Assembly (NCBI GenBank): GCA_963796485.1
Contig: CAWCLV010000001.1
Location: 372,001 to 436,000 of the forward strand
Length of the DNA stretch: 64,000 nt
Direction of reading: 5' to 3'
From: CAWCDJ01 sp963796485
GTDB lineage: Bacteria; Acidobacteriota; Terriglobia; Bryobacterales; Bryobacteraceae
This document shows positions 1-8,537 of the stretch, one piece after another. The stretch's first letter is position 1. Each line of letters starts with the position of its first letter. The position numbers and the translations under genes were made by a program. The notes under the pieces are model-generated. The model made no database searches. It worked only from the letters and a program-made list of their open reading frames with translations, and had not been told where the DNA came from.

Positions 1-35
1 ATCGCTAATTGCACTGGAGACGATTTCCGCCTGCA

Positions 36-1145
36 ATGATTGAGACGACTTCCGTCAAAACGGTCCTGGTGACGGCCGATACCGTGGGTGGTGTCTGGAC
101 GTTTGCGCTCGAACTCGCCGAAGCACTGGGACGCCACGGGACCGAGGTGGTGCTCGCCACGATGGGCGGTCTTGCGTCTTCCGCGCAGGTGGAGGACGCC
201 GCCCGCATTCCCAACCTCCACCTGTTCCAGAGCGAGTTCCAGCTCGAGTGGATGAACGATCCCTGGCAGGACGTAGAAGCCTCCGGAGCCTGGCTGCGGG
301 AACTGGAGGCACGGTTCACGCCCGACGTCATCCACCTCAACTCCTACGGCCACGGAGCGGTTGAATGGAGCGCTCCCTCAGTGTTGACGGCGCATTCCTG
401 CGTGCTCTCCTGGTGGCGCGCGGTTCACGGCGAGCCTGCACCCGAATCGTGGCGTCGCTACAGCGAAACGGTGACGAGTGCGTTGAGGTCCGCGCGCCTG
501 GTGACTGCGCCCTCCGCATTCATGCTGCGAGCGCTGGAGCAGAATTACGGCCCGCTCTCACGCGGCATGGTGATCGCCAACGGCCGGAACGCCGCTCTCT
601 TTCGCCCCTTACCGAAAGAGCCCTACATACTGACCGCCGGCCGCCTCTGGGATCAGGGCAAGAACATCGGCCTGCTTGCCGGAATCGCGGACTCCCTGCC
701 GTGTCCCGTCTTCGTTGCGGGCGAGAGCAGAAGCCCGGACGGTGCCTCCATGGAACTCGGCGGATGCAGACCTCTCGGGAAGCTCAACCTTCCGGGGTTG
801 GCGGAGTGGTACGGGCTGGCGTCGGTCTATGCTTCGCCTGCGCGATATGAGCCGTTCGGCCTCTCGGTTCTCGAAGCGGGCCTCTCCGCCTGCGCTTTGG
901 TCTTGAGCGACATACCGAGCTTCCGCGAGATCTGGGAGGATGCGGCTATCTTCGTGCCGCCGGGAGATCCGGCTGCATGGTCGGAAACGTTGACGCAACT
1001 CGCGGCGCATCCGCAATCCTGCCGTGACCTCGGGGCGCGTGCGCGCCGCCGTGCCCTGGAATTCAGCCCAGAGCGAATGGCCCATGCCTACGAGTCCTGT
1101 TATTTGAAGGCGCTATGCCAGCCGGAGAGCGCATGCGTATCGTAA
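36..1145 (+). CDS. GT4-family glycosyltransferase
   Basis: Probable retaining glycosyltransferase of the GT4 (group 1) family, cytoplasmic, transferring a sugar from a nucleotide donor to a glycan or lipid acceptor. The N-terminal half has the TVGGVWTFALELAEALGRHG pattern of the GT-B acceptor domain. The C-terminal half has the donor-site signature ARYEPFGLSVLEAG, with the two glutamates seven residues apart, followed by PSFREIWEDAAIFVPPGDP. Starting at the ATG at 36 gives 369 aa, a normal length; an in-frame TTG at position 9 is an alternative. It overlaps the next gene by 13 bases and looks like part of an operon that may begin before the window. Donor and acceptor cannot be read from sequence. 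Confidence 0.85.
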   Translation: MIETTSVKTVLVTADTVGGVWTFALELAEALGRHGTEVVLATMGGLASSAQVEDAARIPNLHLFQSEFQLEWMNDPWQDVEASGAWLRELEARFTPDVIHLNSYGHGAVEWSAPSVLTAHSCVLSWWRAVHGEPAPESWRRYSETVTSALRSARLVTAPSAFMLRALEQNYGPLSRGMVIANGRNAALFRPLPKEPYILTAGRLWDQGKNIGLLAGIADSLPCPVFVAGESRSPDGASMELGGCRPLGKLNLPGLAEWYGLASVYASPARYEPFGLSVLEAGLSACALVLSDIPSFREIWEDAAIFVPPGDPAAWSETLTQLAAHPQSCRDLGARARRRALEFSPERMAHAYESCYLKALCQPESACVS

Positions 1146-2260
1146 TCTTCACCCACTCGCTGATCTCCGATTGGAACCACGGCAACGCTCATTTTCTGCG
1201 CGGCATTGCCGCGGAGTTGATGGCGCGCGGCCACGAATTGCGGATCTTCGAGCCGGAGAACGGCTGGAGCCTGCAAAACCTGTTGCGTGACCACGGGGCA
1301 GGCGCCATCGACGCTTTCCACGCGGCATTTCCCAATCTGCGGAGCGAGTTCTATCGCGCGGAGAGCCTCAATCTCGAACGCGCCCTGGCAGGAGCGGACC
1401 TGGTTCTCGTGCACGAATGGAACGATCACGATCTCGTGACGCGCATCGGCGCTTACCGGGCGGCGAACGATCACTGCCGCGTGCTGTTTCACGACACTCA
1501 CCACCGCAGCGTGACCGCCCCGGAGACCATGGCACGCTACGACCTGCGCTCGTACGATGGCGCTCTCGTTTATGGCAATGCGATTCGCGAAATCTACCTC
1601 GCCGCCGGGTGGGTGCGGCAGGCGTGGACCTGGCACGAAGCCGCCGACGTCCGGGTATTCAAGGCGGGCGGGACTCCGGGAGTGCCTGCCACCGGCGACC
1701 TCGTCTGGATCGGCAACTGGGGCGACGGCGAGCGCGAGCAGGAACTCCGAGAATTCCTGGTGGAGCCGGTAAAAGCGCTGGGGCTGCGGGCGCGCGTCTA
1801 TGGCGTGCGGTATCCCGAGCACGCACTCGAAATGCTGGCCGGCGCCGGTATCGAATACGGCGGCTGGTTACCGAATTACCGCGTGCCCGAAGTGTTCGCG
1901 CAGTTCCGCATCACCATCCACGTGCCGCGCCGTCCTTACGCCGCGCAATTACCCGGGATTCCGACGATCCGCCCGTTCGAGGCGCTGGCCTGCGGCATCC
2001 CGCTGGTATCGGCGCCGTGGAACGATTGCGAAGGACTGTTCACGCCGGGAGAGGATTACCTGGTCGCTGCCGACGGACGCGAGATGCAGCGGCGCCTGCA
2101 ATCCATTCTGTCGGACCCGAACCTGGCGCACCGGCTGCGGAGCCGCGGTCTCGCGACGATCCGCCGTCGCCACACGTGTGCGCACCGTGTGGACGAGTTG
2201 TTGCAGATCTATCGCTCCATCGAATCACCCCGCTTTTTCGCCACGGAGACCTGTTCATGA
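1133..2260 (+). CDS. CgeB-like glycosyltransferase
   Basis: Probable GT-B glycosyltransferase of the CgeB-like type (375 aa). The start MRIVIFTHSLISDWNHGNAH followed by a conserved RGIAAELMARGHELRIFEPE segment matches the Rossmann N-domain shared by the next three paralogues. The C-domain has IRPFEALACGIPLVSAPW and then GLFTPGEDYLVAADG, the usual donor-binding region. The ATG at 1133 is preferred over the one at 1115 because GGAGAG lies just before it. The stop overlaps the next start as ATGA (2257-2260), indicating translational coupling. It carries an HDTHHRS segment in the middle that differs from the paralogues, so the acceptor may differ. Confidence 0.8.
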   Translation: MRIVIFTHSLISDWNHGNAHFLRGIAAELMARGHELRIFEPENGWSLQNLLRDHGAGAIDAFHAAFPNLRSEFYRAESLNLERALAGADLVLVHEWNDHDLVTRIGAYRAANDHCRVLFHDTHHRSVTAPETMARYDLRSYDGALVYGNAIREIYLAAGWVRQAWTWHEAADVRVFKAGGTPGVPATGDLVWIGNWGDGEREQELREFLVEPVKALGLRARVYGVRYPEHALEMLAGAGIEYGGWLPNYRVPEVFAQFRITIHVPRRPYAAQLPGIPTIRPFEALACGIPLVSAPWNDCEGLFTPGEDYLVAADGREMQRRLQSILSDPNLAHRLRSRGLATIRRRHTCAHRVDELLQIYRSIESPRFFATETCS

Positions 2261-3342
2261 ATATCGCGTTCTTCGGCTCGAGCCTGGTGTCCGCCTACTG
2301 GAACGGGGCGGCAACTTACTACCGCGGTATCATCCGCGCGCTCCACGCCCGCGGCCACAGCGTGACATTTTTCGAGCCCGACGCGTACGAGCGCCAGCAG
2401 CATCGCGATATCGAGGATCCGCCCTGGGCGCAGGTGGTGGTGTACCCCGGGGGCGACGAGTCGGCCGTTTCGGCGGCACTGGAGCGAGCCGCTAAGGCCG
2501 ACCTGGTCGTGAAAGCGAGCGGGGTGGGTGTATTCGATCAACTGCTCGAGCGCGCGGTTCCGGATTTGAAGGCCCCCGGCCGGTTCGTTGCGTTCTGGGA
2601 TGTCGATGCGCCTGCCACGCTGGACCGCGTGCGGCAAAACCCCTCCGATCCGTTCGCGGAACTCATCCCCCGTTACGACCTGATCCTGACGTATGGAGGC
2701 GGTCCGCCGGTGGTGAAAGCGTACCGCGAACTCGGCGCCCGGGACTGCGTACCGATCTACAATGCGCTCGATCCGGAGACGCACTTCCCGGTTCCCGGCG
2801 AGCAGCGCTTTGCCGCCGACCTGTCGTTTCTCGGGAACCGGCTGCCGGATCGGGAAGCGCGGGTGGAGGAATTTTTCCTGCGGCCGGCCGAGGCTTCGCG
2901 GGGGAAGCGATTCCTGTTGGGCGGCGCCGGATGGGGCTCTAAGTCGATGCCGCCGAACGTCACCTGGATCGATCATGTCTTCACGCGCATTCACAATGCC
3001 TTTAACTGCTCGCCGCGCGCCGTGCTGAACATCTCGCGCGAAAGCATGGCCAGTTACGGCTATTCACCCGCGACGCGCGTCTTCGAGGCGGCGGGCGCCG
3101 CGGCCTGCATCATCACCGATTCCTGGCAAGGCATCGAAGAGTTCCTGGAGCCGGGTAAGGAAGTGTTAGTGGCTCGCGACGGCGCGGAGGTTCTGGGACA
3201 CATCGAGGGGCTCAGCCCGCGGCGCGCTTCCGAAGTCGGCCGGGCGGCTTACCGCCGGGTCCTCGCGGGTCACACTTACGAGCATCGCGCGGCTCAACTC
3301 GAGGCCGTTCTCGACGGCGCTTGTATGGGGGTTGGGATATGA
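2257..3342 (+). CDS. CgeB-like glycosyltransferase
   Basis: Second CgeB-like GT-B glycosyltransferase, 361 aa. It begins MNIAFFGSSLVSAYWNGAAT and has the same RALHARGHSVTFFEPD element as its neighbours. The C-terminal donor region reads TRVFEAAGAAACIITDSW, then GIEEFLEPGKEVLVARDG, and ends with HTYEHRAAQLE, a tail motif also seen in the next two paralogues. The open frame extends far upstream, but the ATG at 2257 overlaps the preceding stop as ATGA and matches the paralogue N-termini. The stop again overlaps the next start (3339-3342). Tandem duplication of one ancestral glycosyltransferase is the likely origin. Confidence 0.8.
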   Translation: MNIAFFGSSLVSAYWNGAATYYRGIIRALHARGHSVTFFEPDAYERQQHRDIEDPPWAQVVVYPGGDESAVSAALERAAKADLVVKASGVGVFDQLLERAVPDLKAPGRFVAFWDVDAPATLDRVRQNPSDPFAELIPRYDLILTYGGGPPVVKAYRELGARDCVPIYNALDPETHFPVPGEQRFAADLSFLGNRLPDREARVEEFFLRPAEASRGKRFLLGGAGWGSKSMPPNVTWIDHVFTRIHNAFNCSPRAVLNISRESMASYGYSPATRVFEAAGAAACIITDSWQGIEEFLEPGKEVLVARDGAEVLGHIEGLSPRRASEVGRAAYRRVLAGHTYEHRAAQLEAVLDGACMGVGI

Positions 3343-4652
3343 CGACCGCGCCCACGCTCGACATCGTGATGCTTGGCCTCTCGGTCACCTCGTCCTGGGG
3401 GAACGGCCACGCGACAACGTATCGCGGCCTGATCCGCGGGTTGTCGGCCCGGGGCCACCGCATCCTTTTCCTCGAGCGTGACGTCCCCTGGTACGCCGGG
3501 AATCGCGACCAACCTTCGCCGCCGGGCGCGCGCGTCGAGCTGTACAGCGACGTTTCGGAACTGGCGCGCTTCGAACCGGAGGTCAGCCGCGCGCACCTCG
3601 TCATCGTCGGCTCGTTCGTGCCGCAGGGCATTCAGGTGGGGCAGTGGGTCACGTCCGTGGCGAAGGGGGTCACGGCGTTCTACGACATCGATACGCCCGT
3701 GACTATGTCGCATCTCGATGCCGGCGCCTGCGATTACCAGTCGCTGAGCCTGATCCCGCGCTTCCACCTGTACCTTTCGTTCACCGGGGGCCCAACGCTG
3801 GTCAAACTCGAACTCCGCTACGGCGCGCGCATGGCCCGGGTGCTGTACTGCTCCGTGGATCCGAACCAGTATTTTCCGGAAAGACGGGAGCACCGTTGGG
3901 ACCTCGGGTATCTGGGCACTTACAGCCCGGACCGTCAACCGGCGCTCGAACGGCTGCTGCTGGAACCCGCGCGCCGCTTGCCCGCGGGCAGCTTCGCCGT
4001 GGCCGGACCGATGTATCCGGAAACGGTGAAATGGCCGCAGAATGTGGAGCGCACCATTCACCTCGAACCGGCGCGGCATCGGAAATTCTATGCGGCCCAG
4101 AGGTTCACGCTGAATATTACGCGGACTGGCATGGTGGCGGCGGGATATTCGCCGAGCGTGCGGCTCTTCGAAGCCGGCGCTTGCGGCGTTCCCATCATCA
4201 GCGATCGCTGGGACGGGATCGACACGCTGTTTCAGCCGGGCCGCGAGATCCTGCTCGCCGATTCCTCCGAGGACGTGCTCCGGTATCTTTTCGACATCTC
4301 GGACGAAGAGCGCTCGGCAATCGGCGCCAGAGCCCGGGCCGCGGTTTTAGCCGGGCACACGCCGCAATGCCGCGCAGCGCAACTGGAGCGCTACTACCAG
4401 GAAGCTTATGACCATTTGTTTGCTCATCCGGCACGGCGAAACAGACGCGGTCGGAAGAACCATAACGGGGTGGCTGCCCGGCGTGCACCTGAATGCAAGC
4501 GGGAGGCAGCAGGTGTCTCTACTGGCGGCGAGGTTGGAGCGAGCGCCGCTGAACGCGATCTACAGCAGCCCGCTCGAACGGGCGATCGAGACGGCGGAAG
4601 CGATCGCCCACCCGCTGGGACTGCCGGTTCTGTGCAGCCAGGCATTGGGTGA
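3339..4652 (+). CDS. CgeB-like glycosyltransferase with out-of-frame tail
   Basis: Third CgeB-like glycosyltransferase. The N-terminus (MLGLSVTSSWGNGHATTYRG) is very close to the paralogue at 5034, and the donor region reads VRLFEAGACGVPIISDRW then GIDTLFQPGREILLADSS. Family similarity stops after HTPQCRAAQLERYYQEAY at about residue 356. The frame nevertheless runs on for about 80 Arg/Pro/Gly-rich residues inside the following phosphatase gene, a 245-base overlap. A one-base shift just before 4408 would end the protein at TGA 4409-4411 and restore the ATGA coupling used elsewhere in this operon. I infer a recent frameshift, a lost stop or a sequence error; the body of the enzyme looks intact. 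Confidence 0.75.
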   Translation: MTTAPTLDIVMLGLSVTSSWGNGHATTYRGLIRGLSARGHRILFLERDVPWYAGNRDQPSPPGARVELYSDVSELARFEPEVSRAHLVIVGSFVPQGIQVGQWVTSVAKGVTAFYDIDTPVTMSHLDAGACDYQSLSLIPRFHLYLSFTGGPTLVKLELRYGARMARVLYCSVDPNQYFPERREHRWDLGYLGTYSPDRQPALERLLLEPARRLPAGSFAVAGPMYPETVKWPQNVERTIHLEPARHRKFYAAQRFTLNITRTGMVAAGYSPSVRLFEAGACGVPIISDRWDGIDTLFQPGREILLADSSEDVLRYLFDISDEERSAIGARARAAVLAGHTPQCRAAQLERYYQEAYDHLFAHPARRNRRGRKNHNGVAARRAPECKREAAGVSTGGEVGASAAERDLQQPARTGDRDGGSDRPPAGTAGSVQPGIG

Positions 4653-5037
4653 GGTGCAAGTGGGCGAATGGGCGGGTTCGAGCTTCGAAGAATTGGACGG
4701 GCAGGCGGAGTGGCGGCGTTTCAACGCGCTGCGCAGCGTGACGCGCCCGCCTGGGGGAGAATTGATGCTGGAAACGCAGGCGCGGATCATCACTGAACTG
4801 GAGTGCCTGCGCCGGCGCCATCCCGAGCAGGTTGTGGCGGTGGTTAGCCACGGCGACGTGATCAAGTCGGCGATCGCCCACTTCCTGGGCGCTCCGCTCG
4901 ACCTGTTCCACCGCATCGAAATTGCGCCGGCGTCGGTGTCGGTCGTAGGCCTTGCTGAGAATGCTGTCCGCATTCAGCGGGTGAACGACACCGGCACTTT
5001 CGAGCCCGACGTCCTGTGGTCGCGGAGGCCCGTATGA
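4408..5037 (+). CDS. histidine phosphatase family protein
   Basis: Phosphoglycerate-mutase-like histidine phosphatase, 209 aa, cytoplasmic. The phosphohistidine motif LLIRHGET is at residues 5-12. A second catalytic histidine lies in VVAVVSHGDVIKSAIAHFLG, and the conserved SSPLERAIETAEAIA segment follows the usual layout. Homologues dephosphorylate sugar phosphates, nucleotide-loop intermediates or small metabolites. Here it sits between two close glycosyltransferase paralogues, so a sugar-phosphate or glycan-phosphate substrate is a reasonable inference. Its start lies inside the preceding glycosyltransferase frame, and its stop overlaps the next start as ATGA (5034-5037). Confidence 0.85.
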   Translation: MTICLLIRHGETDAVGRTITGWLPGVHLNASGRQQVSLLAARLERAPLNAIYSSPLERAIETAEAIAHPLGLPVLCSQALGEVQVGEWAGSSFEELDGQAEWRRFNALRSVTRPPGGELMLETQARIITELECLRRRHPEQVVAVVSHGDVIKSAIAHFLGAPLDLFHRIEIAPASVSVVGLAENAVRIQRVNDTGTFEPDVLWSRRPV

Positions 5038-6128
5038 AGCTCACGATCTTCGGGCTCTCCGTCAGTTCTTCGTGGGGAAACGGCCACGCTACGCTCTGGC
5101 GCGGCATGTGCGGCGCGCTCGCGCGGCTCGGCCACAAGGTAACCTTCTTCGAACGCGACCTGCCATACTATGCCGCGTTCCGCGACTTGCACGAGCTCCC
5201 GGGCGGCACGCTGCACCTTTATTCCGACTGGGCTGAAGGGCTCCCGCTGGCCCGCCGCGCCGTGGCCGAAGCGGACGTCGCCATGGTGACCTCGTATTGC
5301 CCGGATGCCCTGCCGGCTACGGCGCTGGTTCTCGATTCGCAAGCCTTGCGCGTTTTCTATGACCTGGACACCGGGGTGACTTTAAGCCGGCTGAGCCGGG
5401 GTGAAGACGTCGCGTACATCGGCGCGGAGGGACTGCGCGGGTTCGATCTCGTCCTGAGTTACACGGGCGGCCGCGCTCTCGACGAACTGAAGACCAAACT
5501 GGGAGCCGTGCGCGTGGCGCCGCTGTACGGCCATGTGGACCCCGCGGTGCACCGGCCCGAGCCCGTCGACGAAAACTATCGGGCCGACTTTTCCTACCTG
5601 GGCACGTACGCCGAGGACCGAAACGCGGCCCTCAACGCGCTCTTCGTGGAGCCCGCCCGGCGCATGCCTTCCCGCCGGTTTCTGGTTGGCGGTGCGCAGT
5701 ACGATGGCACGTTCCCCTGGCAGCCGAACATCTATTTCGTGCGGCACGTACCTCCGGCGGACCATTGCGCGTTCTATTGCTCGTCACCGCTCACCCTGAA
5801 CGTCACCAGACGGGCCATGGCGGAGATGGGCTACTGCCCGTCCGGGCGGCTGTTCGAGGCCGCGGCCTGCGGAGTTCCGGTGTTAAGCGACATCTGGGAA
5901 GGCATCGGCGAGTTCTTCGAGCCGGAGAAGGAAATCCTGCTGGCGCGCACGACCGAGGATGCGATGGCGGCGCTGGCGCGTTCGCCGGAAGAGTTGCGGC
6001 GCATTGCCGCCGCGGCCAGGGAGAGAGTGATGCGGCATCACACGTCGGACATTCGGGCCAGGCAACTGGAAAGCATATTTGAATCGACGTGCGATGCGGC
6101 GGAAACCGCGGAGGAGGCGGCGCACTGA
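5034..6128 (+). CDS. CgeB-like glycosyltransferase
   Basis: Fourth CgeB-like glycosyltransferase, 364 aa. MKLTIFGLSVSSSWGNGHAT and GHKVTFFERDLPYYAAFRDL make it the closest relative of the gene at 3339. A LRVFYDLDTGVTLSRL segment and the donor region GRLFEAAACGVPVLSDIW then GIGEFFEPEKEILLAR complete the GT-B architecture. Start ATG 5034 overlaps the phosphatase stop (ATGA), and the stop TGA (6126-6128) overlaps the next start as TGATG. Four tandem relatives suggest sequential sugar additions to one acceptor, or specialisation after duplication. Confidence 0.82.
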   Translation: MKLTIFGLSVSSSWGNGHATLWRGMCGALARLGHKVTFFERDLPYYAAFRDLHELPGGTLHLYSDWAEGLPLARRAVAEADVAMVTSYCPDALPATALVLDSQALRVFYDLDTGVTLSRLSRGEDVAYIGAEGLRGFDLVLSYTGGRALDELKTKLGAVRVAPLYGHVDPAVHRPEPVDENYRADFSYLGTYAEDRNAALNALFVEPARRMPSRRFLVGGAQYDGTFPWQPNIYFVRHVPPADHCAFYCSSPLTLNVTRRAMAEMGYCPSGRLFEAAACGVPVLSDIWEGIGEFFEPEKEILLARTTEDAMAALARSPEELRRIAAAARERVMRHHTSDIRARQLESIFESTCDAAETAEEAAH

Positions 6129-6901
6129 TGATGTGGGGGATCATTCCGGCAGCGGGGCGGGGAAGCAGAATTCAGCCGCTGGCATTCTCGAAGGAGTTGC
6201 TGCCGCTGGGCTGCCGGGTGGATGGCGAAATGGAGCGGCCGCGCGCGGTGAGCGAGTACCTCGTCGAGCGCCTGGCGGTAGCGGGTGCGACGCGGATTTG
6301 TTTCGTCATCTCCCCGGGTAAATCGGACATCCTGGAATACTACGCCGGCGAGGCCTATTCCGCGGCCATTTGCTACGCGGTACAACCGCAGCCCCTCGGG
6401 TTGTGCGACGCGATCTTCCGCGCGCTGCCGCTGATCCACTCCTCGGAGACTGTGATGGTGGGGCTGCCGGACACGCTCTGGTTTCCGGAAGACGGCTTGC
6501 GCGCGCTGCCCAACGGGGATCTCTCGTTCCTGCTGTTCCCGGTGAGCCGTCCCGAATTGTTCGATGTCGTTGAAACCGATCCCGATGGGCGCGTAATCCG
6601 GATCCACGTGAAGCGTCAGGCTCCGCCGGCGCACTGGGTGTGGGGTGCGTTCAAGATGCCCGCCACGGTTCTCTCGGATCTGTACGACCTCTGGTGCGAG
6701 CGCGCGCGCCGCGACGAGTACATCGGCACGCTGGTGAACGAGTATCTGGCGCGCGGCGGCAAGGCGACAGGGGTGCGCGCAGGGACGCGTTACGTGGATG
6801 TCGGCACGCTCGAGGGCTACCGCGAAGCGATGCGCCTGCTGAACAACGAGGCCGAACCGCAGCCTGCCCGCCTGGCCCATTCGGGGAGCAACGTCGTATG
6901 A
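6128..6901 (+). CDS. sugar-phosphate nucleotidyltransferase
   Basis: Nucleotidyltransferase of the glucose-1-phosphate thymidylyl/uridylyl/cytidylyltransferase superfamily, about 257 aa. The N-terminus reads MMWGIIPAAGRGSRIQPLAF then SKELLPLG. This is the expected nucleotide-binding loop (GxGxR) and the sugar-nucleotide lysine, slightly degenerate. Later GLPDTLWFPEDGLRAL supplies the metal-binding aspartate, and RYVDVGTLEGYREAMRLL is the usual end. It would supply an activated sugar to the glycosyltransferases just upstream. It starts at 6128 (or 6131) overlapping the previous stop, and its stop overlaps the next gene as ATGA (6898-6901). Which sugar and nucleotide are used cannot be told. 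Confidence 0.82.
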   Translation: MMWGIIPAAGRGSRIQPLAFSKELLPLGCRVDGEMERPRAVSEYLVERLAVAGATRICFVISPGKSDILEYYAGEAYSAAICYAVQPQPLGLCDAIFRALPLIHSSETVMVGLPDTLWFPEDGLRALPNGDLSFLLFPVSRPELFDVVETDPDGRVIRIHVKRQAPPAHWVWGAFKMPATVLSDLYDLWCERARRDEYIGTLVNEYLARGGKATGVRAGTRYVDVGTLEGYREAMRLLNNEAEPQPARLAHSGSNVV

Positions 6902-7653
6902 ATCCGCCGATGACCGCCGCGGAAATCGAAAAGCGCGTTCGCGAGCTGGGGAACTGGTTCCAGAACATCAACCTTCGCGGGGTCCAGACCGCGCCCGAGC
7001 ATTTCCTGGGCGACTATCCCTCCTGTAAATATCGCAATTTCGCGCAGGCGATCCCGTGCGACCTTTCCGGAAAGACGGTGCTGGATATCGGCTGCAACGC
7101 GGGATTCTACTCCATCGAAATGAAGCGCCGCGGCGCCGCGCGTGTGGTCGGGATCGACCTCGACGAGGATTACCTCGCCCAGGCGCGCTTTGCCGCCGAA
7201 GTGTCCGATGTCGCGATTGAATTCCGCCGCATGTCGGTCTATCAACTCCCCGACTTGCGGGAGAAGTTCGACCTGGTGCTCTTCATGGGCGTGCTGTATC
7301 ACTTGCGCTACCCTCTGCTGGCGCTCGACCTGCTCCACGAGCACGTTGCCAAAGACATGCTGGTTTTCCAGTCGCTTCAGCGCGGCAGCAGCGAGGTCCC
7401 GCAACTCGAGAAGGACTATCACTTTTGGCAGACCGACGTGTTCGCCGAGCCGGGTTATCCGGTGCTGCACTTCGTGGAGCACCGCTATTCGCACGACCCG
7501 ACCAACTGGTGGATCCCGAATCGGGGTTGCGCCGAAGCGATGCTGCGTTCGGCAGGTTTTGAAATCGTCGATCACCCGGAAGAAGAGGTCTACATCTGCA
7601 GGCGCGGAGAGGGCGGTGTGAATGGGGAGGATCTCACGTGGTTGAAGCCGTAA
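6898..7653 (+). CDS. class I SAM methyltransferase, CmoB-like
   Basis: SAM-dependent methyltransferase, 251 aa. Motif I is KTVLDIGCNAGFYSIEMKRR at about residues 59-78 and VVGIDLDEDYLAQARFAA supplies the ribose-binding acidic residue. Further on, LVLFMGVLYHLRYPLLALDL resembles the CmoB family of tRNA-uridine modifying enzymes. The protein is shorter than CmoB, and its position in a glycosyltransferase operon makes a sugar or glycan target more likely than tRNA. From memory, related methyltransferases recur in similar glycosyltransferase neighbourhoods in other phyla, but I could not check that. Start ATG 6898 overlaps the preceding stop, and the last 16 bases overlap the following glycosidase-like gene. 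Confidence 0.8.
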   Translation: MNPPMTAAEIEKRVRELGNWFQNINLRGVQTAPEHFLGDYPSCKYRNFAQAIPCDLSGKTVLDIGCNAGFYSIEMKRRGAARVVGIDLDEDYLAQARFAAEVSDVAIEFRRMSVYQLPDLREKFDLVLFMGVLYHLRYPLLALDLLHEHVAKDMLVFQSLQRGSSEVPQLEKDYHFWQTDVFAEPGYPVLHFVEHRYSHDPTNWWIPNRGCAEAMLRSAGFEIVDHPEEEVYICRRGEGGVNGEDLTWLKP

Positions 7654-8522
7654 TGCTCTGGAACGAGCCGAACAATCTCTCGCATTGGGATTTCGGCATC
7701 GATCAAGACTGGAGCATTTTCGCGGAGATGACGAAACTCGCAGCCCAGGCCGTCAAAGCCGAAAAGCCGGGCCTGCGGCGCGTGCTGGGCGGAATCTCGC
7801 CGATCGATCCGGACTTCATCCGGAACATGCAGGGGCAGTGCGTTCTGCAGCAGGTGGACGTCGTGGCCGTGCACGGATTTCCGCTGGACTGGAATCACTG
7901 GACGATCGACCAGTGGCCCGAGAAGCTGGCGGAAATCGAAGCCGTCTGCGACCTGCCGGTGTGGGTTTCCGAGGTGGGGGTTTCCACCTTCGGCGCCGAG
8001 GAGGTGCAGGAGTTCGGGCTCAAGCGGAGCGCCGAACTGCTGCTCGGCCGCGTGGAGCGAATTCACTGGTACAGCCTCTACGACCTGCCGCGCGCCTGGC
8101 CGGCCACCACGCGCCACCGCGAGGCCGAGGGCTCTTCCTACTACCGGCACTTCTACATGGGCCTTCTTCGCGAAGATGGCTCGCGCAAACGCGCGTTTCC
8201 GCTATTTTCGGAGTACACCCCCGAAATGGGGATCTGCCAGTGGTTCCATTTCGAAGACCACCGCTTGGAGAATGCCGTAGACCAATTGAAAGAACTGGGT
8301 GTGAAGTACCTGCGTACCGGGTTGAGTTGGGCCGACAGCCACCGGCCCGGCGCCGAGGCGTGGTTCGACCGGCAGATGCGCCTGCTCGAGCCGTTCGACG
8401 TGACCCTCACATTCTGTTTCACCCCGCCTTCGCAGGGAGTGGTGGAGCATTACACCAGCCCGCCGGTGGACATCCGCCAATTTGCGGAGTTCTGCGCGAA
8501 AATGACGCGGCGATACGCTTGA
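7638..8522 (+). CDS. glycosidase-like TIM barrel, circularly permuted order
   Basis: 294-aa protein related to clan-A glycoside hydrolases (beta-xylosidase-like). Residues 1-14 hold VMLWNEPNNL, the strand-4 acid/base motif (E10). VVAVHGF near 75-81 resembles strand 6, VWVSEVGVST (E112) fits the strand-7 nucleophile, and HWYSLYDL near 143-150 fits strand 8. The last 100 residues are what normally precede strand 4: ICQWFHFEDHRLENAVDQLK, then KYLRTGLSWAD, then VTLTFCFTPPSQGVV, ending RRYA-stop. Strand order is therefore 4-5-6-7-8-1-2-3. The start is GTG 7638 with GGGGAGG seven bases upstream; ATG 7653 (TAATG with the previous stop) is an alternative. No signal peptide is visible, so it is probably cytoplasmic. 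Activity is inferred from the two glutamates only. Confidence 0.72.
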   Translation: MVEAVMLWNEPNNLSHWDFGIDQDWSIFAEMTKLAAQAVKAEKPGLRRVLGGISPIDPDFIRNMQGQCVLQQVDVVAVHGFPLDWNHWTIDQWPEKLAEIEAVCDLPVWVSEVGVSTFGAEEVQEFGLKRSAELLLGRVERIHWYSLYDLPRAWPATTRHREAEGSSYYRHFYMGLLREDGSRKRAFPLFSEYTPEMGICQWFHFEDHRLENAVDQLKELGVKYLRTGLSWADSHRPGAEAWFDRQMRLLEPFDVTLTFCFTPPSQGVVEHYTSPPVDIRQFAEFCAKMTRRYA

Positions 8523-8537
8523 GGACTGCGCCTGGCC

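Noticed and set aside
1417..2256. Upstream extension of the glycosyltransferase at 2257
   Set aside because: Non-conserved residues in another frame of the preceding gene; the ATGA overlap fixes the start at 2257.
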